This document shows, in pieces, positions 18,425-26,302 of a stretch of 47,682 nt of DNA. Below the pieces are notes generated by a model, which was not told where the DNA came from, made no database searches, and was given only the letters and a program-made list of their open reading frames with translations. The stretch is from Methanobacterium sp. GTDB lineage: Archaea > Methanobacteriota > Methanobacteria > Methanobacteriales > Methanobacteriaceae. The DNA lies in the NCBI GenBank assembly GCA_030017655.1, contig JASEIM010000016.1:1-47682 (forward strand), written 5' to 3'. Position 1 is the stretch's first letter; every line of letters begins with the position of its first letter. A program made the translations under genes and the position numbers.

Positions 18425-19267
18425 ATTACGAAGAGAAAACAGTTAACTACTGGAGCGATAGCTATCGCTCTTTGCGTAGTATTAGGCCTTATGCCAATGG
18501 CATCGGCTACAGAAACCCCAAATTTAACAAAAACAATAGATAAAGACAAAATCGTAAATGCAGTCAGTAATAACGCAAATACTGGCAAAACAACAATATT
18601 GAGTAAAGAAGAGATAGCCAAACTACAACAATGGCTCAAAGACAAAAACTTAACCAACGATAACGGCTTAAAACTCGGAGCTACCGGTGAACAGGTAAAA
18701 CAATTACAAATCTGGCTCAAAGAAAACGAATTCTACAATGGAGAAATAGACGGTAACTTTGGAATAGACACCGAAACAGCAGTTAAAGCCTTCCAAAAAG
18801 AAGTAGGGCTTAAAGAAGACGGACAAGTAGGAGAATATACCCTACTGGCCATGGAACAGTGGGATGAATACGCTGCTGCAGTGACCAATACTGCCAGTAC
18901 AAGTACATCCTCAAAGAAAGTCTATTCAAGTGCTTCAAAAAAGCAATCATATAAATCTAAAAAAGCAAAAAGCACCAGATATAAATCCAGAGTAAAAAGT
19001 ACCAGCCGAACTTATTCAAGAAGCCGCTACCGTGGATATACAAATGGAATGGATTGTTGGGCTATGAGTGCCTATCTATCCAGCAAACTAAGAAGTCAAG
19101 GATACAAAGTTAGAACTATACAATACGCAACATCTATGTCATCCCGCCACCGTTCAGTACAATACTGGAATGGTAACAGCTGGGTTAACTACGACTACAA
19201 AGGAAACGGTTACTCTTCAATATATTATGCTACCAGTAACTCAAACAGCGGAAAAGTAGTAGGCTAA
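18425..19267 (+). CDS. Secreted peptidoglycan-binding/transglutaminase-like protein, ATT start
   Basis: A 280-residue secreted protein. The reading frame has a stop (TAA 18404-18406) and then no ATG, GTG or TTG until 18491, which lies inside the signal peptide. The RBS GGAG is followed 8 nt later by ATT (18425). From there the protein begins TKRKQLTTGAIAIALCVV and ends its signal near ASA, a textbook signal peptide. Domains: a PG_binding_1-like domain (about 80-150, with QLQIWLKENEFYNGEIDG and FGIDTETAVKAFQ); a Ser/Lys/Arg-rich linker (about 155-205); and a C-terminal transglutaminase-like domain with C211 (GMDCW), H242 (SRHRSVQ) and D257 (NYDYKG). A wall-remodelling role on pseudomurein is inference. 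Confidence 0.85.
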   Translation: MTKRKQLTTGAIAIALCVVLGLMPMASATETPNLTKTIDKDKIVNAVSNNANTGKTTILSKEEIAKLQQWLKDKNLTNDNGLKLGATGEQVKQLQIWLKENEFYNGEIDGNFGIDTETAVKAFQKEVGLKEDGQVGEYTLLAMEQWDEYAAAVTNTASTSTSSKKVYSSASKKQSYKSKKAKSTRYKSRVKSTSRTYSRSRYRGYTNGMDCWAMSAYLSSKLRSQGYKVRTIQYATSMSSRHRSVQYWNGNSWVNYDYKGNGYSSIYYATSNSNSGKVVG

Positions 19268-19288
19268 AGTAGTGTGTATACATAAAAA

Positions 19289-19335
19289 GAAGGATTATTT
19301 CTTTTATAAATAATTCTTCCTACTATTTTTTAAAT
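19289..19335 (+). terminator. Hairpin plus T-run after the first secreted paralog
   Basis: GAAGGATTATTT and AAATAATTCTTC form a 12-bp stem with one G-U pair and a 7-nt loop, followed by a run of T at 19326-19331. It lies 22 bp after the stop. Confidence 0.55.
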
Positions 19336-19838
19336 TTTAAAGTTTTATTTCCCAATTATCTTTATGCGTTTAAATAAACTAATTTTACAAATTTTACATG
19401 GTTTTTAATTCCTTATTTTAAATTAAGATGATTTATGGCTTTATTTCTGTTTAAATCAAAACGAAATTATATTTAATAAAATTATGTAAAGCATTTAAAA
19501 TATAATCCCAAAAATTCATAAGAATTCATAGGGACCTATAAACCATTAATTAATGGTATATTTTTGATAAAACAAGCTTTTGGCTCTTAATAAATCCTAA
19601 TTTTCTTAAATAATTGATATAATTTTATTTTTAATTTTTAGAACAAATATAGACAACTAAAATCATTTAATGGCTCTTTTGCGTTTATTAGGGGTTATTC
19701 AATGGTTTTATAAAGTTAAAAAGACATTATAATTCACTTATTTTCACAAAAACCTTTATTTATGCTTTTATGAAGATTGCGCCACCACTGATTATTAATA
19801 AATTACGATTATTACATATTCTATCTCTTTTACCGTAA
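19336..19838. other. Gene-free AT-rich stretch
   Basis: No ORF or RNA gene is supported. A short palindrome, ACCATTAATTAATGGT, lies near 19541-19557. The remainder is upstream sequence of the adhesin gene. Confidence 0.4.
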
Positions 19839-19839
19839 A

Positions 19840-19852
19840 TAAATATATATGT
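19840..19852 (+). promoter_or_regulatory. TATA box for the first adhesin
   Basis: TACCG followed by TAAATAAATATATAT (about 19833-19851) reads as BRE plus TATA. It would give a leader of roughly 60-70 nt before the adhesin start. Confidence 0.45.
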
Positions 19853-19933
19853 TAGTTTGTACAACCCCTAATCGTGTTAAGATCACTTAATACAAACTTG
19901 AATTCTTTAAAAACATAATCCGGCATAAAGGAG

Positions 19934-22288
19934 GTGAAAAAGATTAGAAAACAACTAACAATAATCACCCTCACACTTGCATTCATTTTAATATTCTCTG
20001 GAGCAGCTTCTGCAGCAGAATGGACTGTAGGACCTGATGGAACTTATAACTATCAGTCTATTCAAGGTGCAGTAGATGGCAGCAGCGAAAATGATACAAT
20101 TACAGTAAGTCCCAATGGTACAGATGCATATACAGAAAATGTGGTCGTGAATAAAACAGGGCTTCTGATTAAAGCAAATGGATTAGTAACTGTTCAACCA
20201 CAAAATCCTGCCAATCCTGTTTTTACCATAGATCAATTGGGTAACAATTCAACAATCCAGGGCTTTACTATTAGAAGCGGAGGTTATGACAATTCTTATT
20301 ATGGTATAGGAATGGTTGAAACCAGCGGATGCAAGATAATTGGTAATAATATTTTAAATGCCAATCAAGCAATATATGCAGATAGATGCAGCGACGTTAC
20401 AATTGATGGAAACACAATTTCGAATAGTTACAACGTAGGAATACATTTATACAACTCACTAGGATCTTCAAATAAAGCGTTGAACAATATTTTAATAGGC
20501 AACAGAGAAGGTATTGAATGGTACGCCACCAATAACGGTGAAATATCTGGAAATATTATTCAAAATAGTGGATTAGTGGGAATCTTTCTACATAATTCAT
20601 TAAACAATTTAATATCTGGCAATACTGTAACAGGAACTCAAATTGCGCCAGGTACATATTATTGTAATGGAGATGGAATTTATCTTGAAACAGTTTCCAG
20701 CAACAACGTAATCTCAGGAAATACTATATCTAATAACGCCAATAACGGAATTCATCTATGGTATGCGTGTAATTCCAATACTATAAATGAAAATAACATA
20801 ATAACCAGTAATGGCAACGGAATCTATTTAGAACAAGCTTTTGGAGTAGGTAACAGTATCAATACAATCGCAGGGAACACTATAAACAATAATGTAAATG
20901 GAATCAATCTCTATGGATCAGGCAGTAATACAATATCTGGAAATAATGTTTCAGATAATTCTAACGTTGGTATCTTCCTTCAAGAATACTCATCATGGAA
21001 CAATGTGATCAATAATATAGCAAATAGAAATGTTCACGGTATTTACCTCAACAGATTCTGTGACTATAACACTATAGAAGAGAATACAGCAGATTACAAT
21101 GATGAAACTGGAATTACCATTGGAGCATCCACTCTAAATACCATAAAAAACAATATAATATCAAATAATGGGTTTATTTCTGGTGAACAACGTTATGGAA
21201 TTTGGAGTAACTACTATGGAAACACAATAACAGGAAATACTATAATAAACAATTTTAACGGAATTGGTCTTAGAAACTACGTATCAAACGATCAATCAGA
21301 AACCATAAATTATAACAGGATATTCAATAACACCAACTGGAATCTAAATAATCTAAATACAAATGGAATACCAGATGCAACTTATAACTGGTGGGGAACC
21401 AATTCCCCAACAGAAATTGCCAGTAAAATATCTGGAATTGTGAATTATACCCCATGGCTCTTCATGACCCTTAACACAACCCCCAACCCAATTAATAACG
21501 GTGCAACCAGTTTAATCACTGTCAGTTTCAATAACTACAGTTCAGACGGAATTAATTTTACTCCATTTGACCCTGCAACAGGACACATACCTGACGGAAC
21601 TCCAGTAGCTTTTAGCGCAGAGAGAAGCATAGATGGCAGCAGTACTACCAGTGGAGGAGTAGCAACAGCTACTTTGACTGCAGATGGTGCTCCTGGTGAG
21701 GCAGATATAAATGCAGTTACAGATGCTCAGACAGTAAACACTAGTGTGCTCATTAACTCTAAATCAAGCCTTTATCTAACAATTACACCAAGCAAAACTA
21801 ATCCAGTAGCTGGTGATACCGTTGTTTACACTTTAAAAGTTGGTAACAACGGACCTGACGCTGCAGAAAACGTGGTTATGACTTATGTGATTCCTGTAGG
21901 ATTAGAATTTGTAACAGCTAATGATGATACTGGAAACACATGTACATACGATGAAAATACACGTACTGTCACATGGAACTTGGGAACAGTAAACCCCGGC
22001 GATCCTAACCTCTGGCTTACCCTGCGCGTAGCTCAAGCAGGACAGTATTTAATAAACCCCGTACTCAGTACCCGTACTTACGACCCAACACTTGAAAGCA
22101 GTATTCAATCAATTATTGTCAATGCTGCAGCAGCACAAACAAATGATGATGAACCAACAGGCACAACTGTAAATGCACAAACAACAACTGAAACTGTAGG
22201 CATGCAAGAAACAGGATTACCAATACCATTGATGGTCTTTGCCATTCTAATGATTCTTGGGGGATTAATTGGAGTTAAAAGGGATTAA
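19934..22288 (+). CDS. Surface adhesin-like protein: beta-helix repeats, DUF11 domain, C-terminal anchor
   Basis: A 784-residue exported protein. A signal peptide (KQLTIITLTLAFILIFSG up to ASA) is followed by a right-handed parallel beta-helix of NosD/PbH1 type (about 30-500), with many turns of the form ISGNTI-NN-NGI. An invasin/Ig-like segment (about 520-600) and a DUF11 domain (about 605-715, SLYLTITPSKTNPVAGDTV) follow. The C-terminus has GMQETGLPI, a membrane segment and KRD. It is probably wall-attached and may bind other cells or glycans. The GTG start at 19934 is part of the RBS GGAGGTG, so initiation may instead be at ATT 19943, 9 nt after GGAG. Confidence 0.85.
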   Translation: MKKIRKQLTIITLTLAFILIFSGAASAAEWTVGPDGTYNYQSIQGAVDGSSENDTITVSPNGTDAYTENVVVNKTGLLIKANGLVTVQPQNPANPVFTIDQLGNNSTIQGFTIRSGGYDNSYYGIGMVETSGCKIIGNNILNANQAIYADRCSDVTIDGNTISNSYNVGIHLYNSLGSSNKALNNILIGNREGIEWYATNNGEISGNIIQNSGLVGIFLHNSLNNLISGNTVTGTQIAPGTYYCNGDGIYLETVSSNNVISGNTISNNANNGIHLWYACNSNTINENNIITSNGNGIYLEQAFGVGNSINTIAGNTINNNVNGINLYGSGSNTISGNNVSDNSNVGIFLQEYSSWNNVINNIANRNVHGIYLNRFCDYNTIEENTADYNDETGITIGASTLNTIKNNIISNNGFISGEQRYGIWSNYYGNTITGNTIINNFNGIGLRNYVSNDQSETINYNRIFNNTNWNLNNLNTNGIPDATYNWWGTNSPTEIASKISGIVNYTPWLFMTLNTTPNPINNGATSLITVSFNNYSSDGINFTPFDPATGHIPDGTPVAFSAERSIDGSSTTSGGVATATLTADGAPGEADINAVTDAQTVNTSVLINSKSSLYLTITPSKTNPVAGDTVVYTLKVGNNGPDAAENVVMTYVIPVGLEFVTANDDTGNTCTYDENTRTVTWNLGTVNPGDPNLWLTLRVAQAGQYLINPVLSTRTYDPTLESSIQSIIVNAAAAQTNDDEPTGTTVNAQTTTETVGMQETGLPIPLMVFAILMILGGLIGVKRD

Positions 22289-22471
22289 ATTTCCCCTTTT
22301 TTTTATTTTTATTTGCTTTTTTACTGGATAATCTTTAGATTTTAAATTATCTTAATTTATAAAGTATAGAATTAATTATTTAAATAATCAAGACTAATTT
22401 ATCCATTACAAGACCATTTTTTCTTAGTAATCAATATTTACTAAAAATATTACACCAAGTGAGTGTTATAA

Positions 22472-23155
22472 ATGTTAAGAGATACCCTAATCGACAAAGA
22501 ACTGTTTAAAAACCTCAGGAAAAAAGCTTTAGAATCAGATGAAGAAAATTCTCCTAAAGAAGTTGAACTTCTGGAGAAAGCAGTCTTCAAAAGGTTAAAA
22601 AAGAAAAGATCTGTTAAAAAATATAGAAAATTGGGAGTTACTAAAGAAGACCTTAAGGAAATAATAGAACTTGCCGACATCCTTAGTTTAGACGCATTAG
22701 GCGGTCCCTCAAACTATGAAATTGCCAAGGAACATCAAGAATGGTGCACTATTTGTGGAAGATGCTGCAGGGAATCAGAATCTATATTCATACATAAAGA
22801 TGAATTGAATATTCTTCTAACTTTTAACCCTGACCTGGAAAAAGGAATTATACCTAACAAACTTTTCCCTGAACATTTTGAGCTTAAACATATTCAGCCA
22901 TGCAAATACATTGATCCTGAGACAAATAAATGTGGAATATATGATTCAAGACCGCAGGTCTGTCGAAGTTATCCTCTGGTACTTATTGAATCAGGAGGTA
23001 AGGCCCGTAATATTATCAATCTACGTCATAACTGTAATTATTCTGTTAATCTGATTTTAGAAAAGTCAATGATTCTATTTGATGATGCCATCAGGAGAAT
23101 TGAAGAAAAAAATGGATTGTCTAACAAATCAAGAAATCGAGCAGAATGCTGCTAA
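22472..23155 (+). CDS. YkgJ-family cysteine-cluster protein
   Basis: A 227-residue protein with the zinc/iron-chelating YkgJ (UPF0153) signature. CTICGRCC lies near residues 91-98. It is followed after about 50 residues by PCKYIDPETNKCGIYDSRP and VCRSYP. These cysteines are thought to bind an Fe-S cluster or zinc. The biochemical role is unknown. The N-terminal 85 residues are charged and helical. The C-terminus ends in CC, which is unusual. No clear operon partner: the next gene is convergent. Confidence 0.85.
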   Translation: MLRDTLIDKELFKNLRKKALESDEENSPKEVELLEKAVFKRLKKKRSVKKYRKLGVTKEDLKEIIELADILSLDALGGPSNYEIAKEHQEWCTICGRCCRESESIFIHKDELNILLTFNPDLEKGIIPNKLFPEHFELKHIQPCKYIDPETNKCGIYDSRPQVCRSYPLVLIESGGKARNIINLRHNCNYSVNLILEKSMILFDDAIRRIEEKNGLSNKSRNRAECC

Positions 23156-23187
23156 TCATAAGTAAACTTTAATTTATTTAATTATAG

Positions 23188-23802
23188 TCATTCCAATCTT
23201 TCACTGAAAAGAGCCGCAGCTTTCCTTGTCTTAGGACTTGAACTCCCCATTTGAGCCTTTACAAACTCTTTAACTCTTTCTTTATTTTTAATCTCAGGAT
23301 ACATATTCATTAATGACTCAATTACATTAGCTTTAATCATTTCCGTCTGCTTGCCCTGATGAATCTCATCAATTCTTAAAAGAGTATCTATTATCTTTTC
23401 TTGAAGTTCTGGCCTGTTCTGTGCAATTTTACTGGAATTCAATGCAACATGAGAAGCTGTCATGGCTCTATCTCCTCCAAGAATCCCAAAATAATCATCG
23501 AATATTGATTCAAATTTATTTTCCTCGTCGACTGGAGTTAGATTGGCCAGTAAATAAATTGCAATGTATTTATGGTAATTATTTTTGCTCTTAAGCATTT
23601 CTGCAAAATAATCCCATTTTGGATATAAAAATTCAGGATTTTCCTCGCTTACAATCTCCAGTGTTTTAAAGCTATTCCCTCTGATGGTATTATCCTTCGA
23701 TAAAATCCCATCCATTAACTCTTTAAGTAACTCATCATCAGATAATGTTTTTTTGGCCAATTCTCTAATACTAATTCCCTTCTGATCTAAATTGTGTTTC
23801 AT
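23188..23802 (-). CDS. HEAT-repeat-like helical protein
   Basis: A 204-residue all-helical protein with regularly spaced helix pairs (DELLKELMDGILSKDNTIRG, then YPKWDYFAEMLKSKNNYHKY, then IIDTLLRIDEIHQGKQTEMI, then SPKTRKAAALFSERL). This is the pattern of HEAT/PBS-lyase repeats used for protein interaction. I chose the ATG at 23802 because GGAG lies 6 nt upstream; a longer form from 23817 would include that RBS. Partner and function unknown. Confidence 0.75.
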   Translation of the reverse strand: MKHNLDQKGISIRELAKKTLSDDELLKELMDGILSKDNTIRGNSFKTLEIVSEENPEFLYPKWDYFAEMLKSKNNYHKYIAIYLLANLTPVDEENKFESIFDDYFGILGGDRAMTASHVALNSSKIAQNRPELQEKIIDTLLRIDEIHQGKQTEMIKANVIESLMNMYPEIKNKERVKEFVKAQMGSSSPKTRKAAALFSERLE

Positions 23803-24427
23803 AATATCTCCAGCCATATTATAAAATTTCTTCTTTTATCATATTCGATTATATTCTATTGAGAAATATTTGATAATTAAGTTTTAATATTATGTAATTT
23901 TTATCTTATAGTAATAAAATTATATAATATAGTATTACTATTTAATTGCTCTTGATTAATTTTTAAAAATTAAAACTGAATTGTAATCATTCTATTTCTA
24001 AATAAAATTGATCTATACCGATTTAAATGATAATTTTATTTTTTTAGAAAGTATCGTATACCTTACACCCCGTAAATTTCCTAAAATAATCAATAAAAAA
24101 TATTTTAGATACTAAATCACCTTTGAAAATGTAAACCAATACATTTTAGATTATAAAATGGCTTTAGAAATTATATTTTTATATATAGATAGACATTGTT
24201 GTCTAGTTAATAAAGAAATAAAAATTATTACTCATTTTTGCTGAAAGTTCCTCTGGGTTCTATAAAATTATTAAGCTATGGAGTTATTTTGAAAATCTAA
24301 GATTAATTTGAAGACCATTAGCCATAATAACCCCAAATTAATAAAATTCCATAATTGTTTAAAAAAAACATTCTGAATACGGCTTATTCACTAAAATAAG
24401 TCCTAAAAGGGGATTTTAATGAGAAAA
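23803..24427. other. Gene-free AT-rich stretch
   Basis: About 620 bp without a supported gene on either strand. It separates two divergent transcripts. A short ATG frame at 24420-24493 (24 codons) overlaps the promoter of the next gene and is not credible. Confidence 0.4.
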
Positions 24428-24446
24428 AAACCGAAATATTTAAATA
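24428..24446 (+). promoter_or_regulatory. BRE/TATA promoter of the second ATT-start gene
   Basis: AAACCGAAATATTTAAATA matches the promoter of the paralog at 18328-18346 in 17 of 19 positions. A small hairpin (GCAGTT ... AACTGC, about 24474-24494) lies in the presumed leader, just before the RBS. Confidence 0.6.
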
Positions 24447-24515
24447 AAATGATGAATAGGAAAGTAAACTACGGCAGTTGTGAGAAATAACTGCTAAAAA
24501 CTTGGAGGTGATACG

Positions 24516-25334
24516 ATTACGTGGAGACCTGCATATATAGCAATAGTCATATGTGCGATCTTTACTGTGCTCCCTTTAGCCGGGGCCCTAGAAAGTCAAA
24601 ATATGGTCAACAATAATGTGAAATCTGATTATGTGCTTAAAAAAGGAATGAACAGCCAAAATATCATTGAAATACAAAAATGGCTTAAAATAAATGGGTT
24701 TTATGAAGGAAAAATTGATGGATATTTCGGCCCATATACAGAAGGTGCTGTAAAAAAATTTCAGATAAAAGCTGGAATTACAGCAAATGGTCAAATTGGA
24801 ATTGAAACTCTTAGAGCAATGAAAAAATGGGGATTTAAAACAAATAATTCAATGAAAGAGAACACCATTAGCCAAGAACAAAACTTAAATCAACAAAAAT
24901 CATTATCAAAACCAGTATCTGCAGAAAAGGAATCAAAATCTATTGAAACCAAAAAAAGAGGAAAAAGAGAAATTACAGTGAATAAAGAAGATAATATAAG
25001 GACTAATAATAATCAAAAACGCAAAAATTACCGGAAAAATTATAATCAACGAAGTCAATATAAATCATATAGAAAGAACCAGTATAAAAGATATTACAAG
25101 AGTAATCGTGGTAAAGGAGATTGCTGGGATAATAGTGCAGCTTTATATGGTCGTCTTACTGCATCAGGTCAAAAAGCAAGGATAATTCAATATAGAACCA
25201 GTCTCTCATCAAGACATCGATCCGTGCAAGTATACAAAAATGGAAGATGGGTGGACTATGACTACAAAGGAAACGGATATGCAAAGACCTATTTTGCAAC
25301 AAAAAATAAACCAGGGATGAGTGTAATAACCTAA
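24516..25334 (+). CDS. Secreted peptidoglycan-binding/transglutaminase-like protein, ATT start, paralog
   Basis: A 272-residue paralog of the gene at 18.4 kb. A stop (TAA 24495-24497) precedes the RBS in frame, and no ATG, GTG or TTG occurs before GTG 24567, which is already past the signal-peptide core. GGAG is followed 8 nt later by ATT (24516). The protein then begins TWRPAYIAIVICAIFTVLPL and is likely cleaved near AGALES. It has a PG_binding_1-like domain (about 36-105, EIQKWLKINGFYEGKIDGYFG), a strongly basic Lys/Asn/Arg/Tyr linker (about 110-200), and a transglutaminase-like domain with C203 (GDCWD), H234 (SRHRSVQV) and D249 (DYDYKG). It probably acts outside the cell on the wall. Confidence 0.85.
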   Translation: MTWRPAYIAIVICAIFTVLPLAGALESQNMVNNNVKSDYVLKKGMNSQNIIEIQKWLKINGFYEGKIDGYFGPYTEGAVKKFQIKAGITANGQIGIETLRAMKKWGFKTNNSMKENTISQEQNLNQQKSLSKPVSAEKESKSIETKKRGKREITVNKEDNIRTNNNQKRKNYRKNYNQRSQYKSYRKNQYKRYYKSNRGKGDCWDNSAALYGRLTASGQKARIIQYRTSLSSRHRSVQVYKNGRWVDYDYKGNGYAKTYFATKNKPGMSVIT

Positions 25335-25352
25335 ATATCATCTCTAAAGGAT

Positions 25353-25388
25353 ATTATGGATTTAATCCATAATTTCTTTTTTAATTTG
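25353..25388 (+). terminator. Hairpin plus T-run after the second secreted paralog
   Basis: ATTATGGATT and AATCCATAAT form a perfect 10-bp stem with a single-base centre, followed by TTCTTTTTT. It lies 18 bp after the stop codon. Confidence 0.65.
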
Positions 25389-25420
25389 TTTTATCATAAC
25401 TTTGCATTAATTAATCAAAA

Positions 25421-25506
25421 ACTGTCAAAATTATAAATTTTGACACGAAAACGCTTTATTTTTGTTAGCTTCGTTTTTGGGATTACAAAAATTACAATTT
25501 TGTCAC
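25421..25506. repeat. Diverged hairpin cluster related to the 31.2/34.8 kb repeat element
   Basis: Three consecutive hairpins. The first pairs GTCAAAATT with AATTTTGAC (25423-25443). The second runs from CACGAAAACG to TTAGCTTCGTTTTTGG. The third pairs ACAAAAATT with AATTTTGT. The first two closely match the hairpin modules inside the repeat at 31226-31539, with the same CACGAAAA and TAGCTT connecting bases. It lies between convergent genes. Confidence 0.55.
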
Positions 25507-25510
25507 AACT

Positions 25511-26302
25511 TCATTTCTCACGCATCAAAACCTTAGGGTTTTTGAATGCCCGGTAAGTTTTTCCCTTATAATTAAATTTACATGGAATAGCTCCTCTTGG
25601 GCAAAAAGAAGTGCACCTTAAACAGTATTCACAATTCAAACCGCGTTCAGGATATTCGCCCTTTTTCATCTTAATATTTCCAAGTGGACAAAGCTTGGCA
25701 CATATTCCACATTTTCTACAATTTTCTTCCTTAACATCGAAATTAAACCATTTTTGATGCATATCAGATTTAGTTAGCTTTAAAAGGCCAATAGAGAATG
25801 CATGTACACCATCTGAAAACAAATGTACTCTTCCCCATCCAGTTTCCCCATTAATAAGACCAATGGCATATTTTTCTGCTTCCATTAGTCCTTTTTGCAC
25901 CTTAGTTTTATTGGTTTCTTCATTCTGGATAAAGAATATATTTAAAGGCATCTGGATCTCTTTTGCACCTATTGGGTTGTACCCTTTCTTTTTAACTATT
26001 TTTTGAAGTGGTCCTACAATTCCACCTGAAATTCCACCTAATGTATCAACCATAAAAATATCTGTGCCGTTAGCTGGAGGTAATGATTTTATGAACTTCC
26101 ATACAAATGGATATGTTGAAAAAAAAGCTACTGGAAATGCAATTCCAATTGTATGTTCTAAATTGATGTCATGAAGAACTGAATCTTCAATTTTATGCAG
26201 ATTAACCTTTATCCCATTTTTTTCAAATGTTTCTGCCATTTTCTTTACTACCATGAGCGTATTTCCTGTTCCTGAAAAATAGTAGAAATCTACATTTTTC
26301 AT
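25511..26302 (-). CDS. EFR1-type flavodoxin-ferredoxin protein
   Basis: A 263-residue cytoplasmic redox protein. The N-terminal flavodoxin-like domain has the FMN-phosphate loop FSGTGNTL (9-16). The C-terminal part has two 4Fe-4S motifs, CRKCGICAKLCPLGNI and CEYCLRCTSFCPRGAI (about 196-240). This is the architecture of the EFR1 family, common in anaerobes. It would pass electrons between flavin and iron-sulfur centres; partners are unknown. The start overlaps the end of the upstream membrane ferredoxin gene by 4 bp, so the two are coupled. Confidence 0.88.
   Translation of the reverse strand: MKNVDFYYFSGTGNTLMVVKKMAETFEKNGIKVNLHKIEDSVLHDINLEHTIGIAFPVAFFSTYPFVWKFIKSLPPANGTDIFMVDTLGGISGGIVGPLQKIVKKKGYNPIGAKEIQMPLNIFFIQNEETNKTKVQKGLMEAEKYAIGLINGETGWGRVHLFSDGVHAFSIGLLKLTKSDMHQKWFNFDVKEENCRKCGICAKLCPLGNIKMKKGEYPERGLNCEYCLRCTSFCPRGAIPCKFNYKGKTYRAFKNPKVLMREK

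Noticed and set aside
24420..24493. Possible leader peptide (ATGAGAAAAAAACCG..., 24 codons) before the second secreted paralog
   Set aside because: The BRE/TATA promoter lies inside it, so it would not be transcribed as part of that mRNA.
25421..25506. CRISPR-like short repeats at the hairpin clusters (25.4, 31.3, 34.9 kb)
   Set aside because: The repeats are palindromic hairpin arms with unequal spacing, there are no regular unique spacers, and no cas genes are present.
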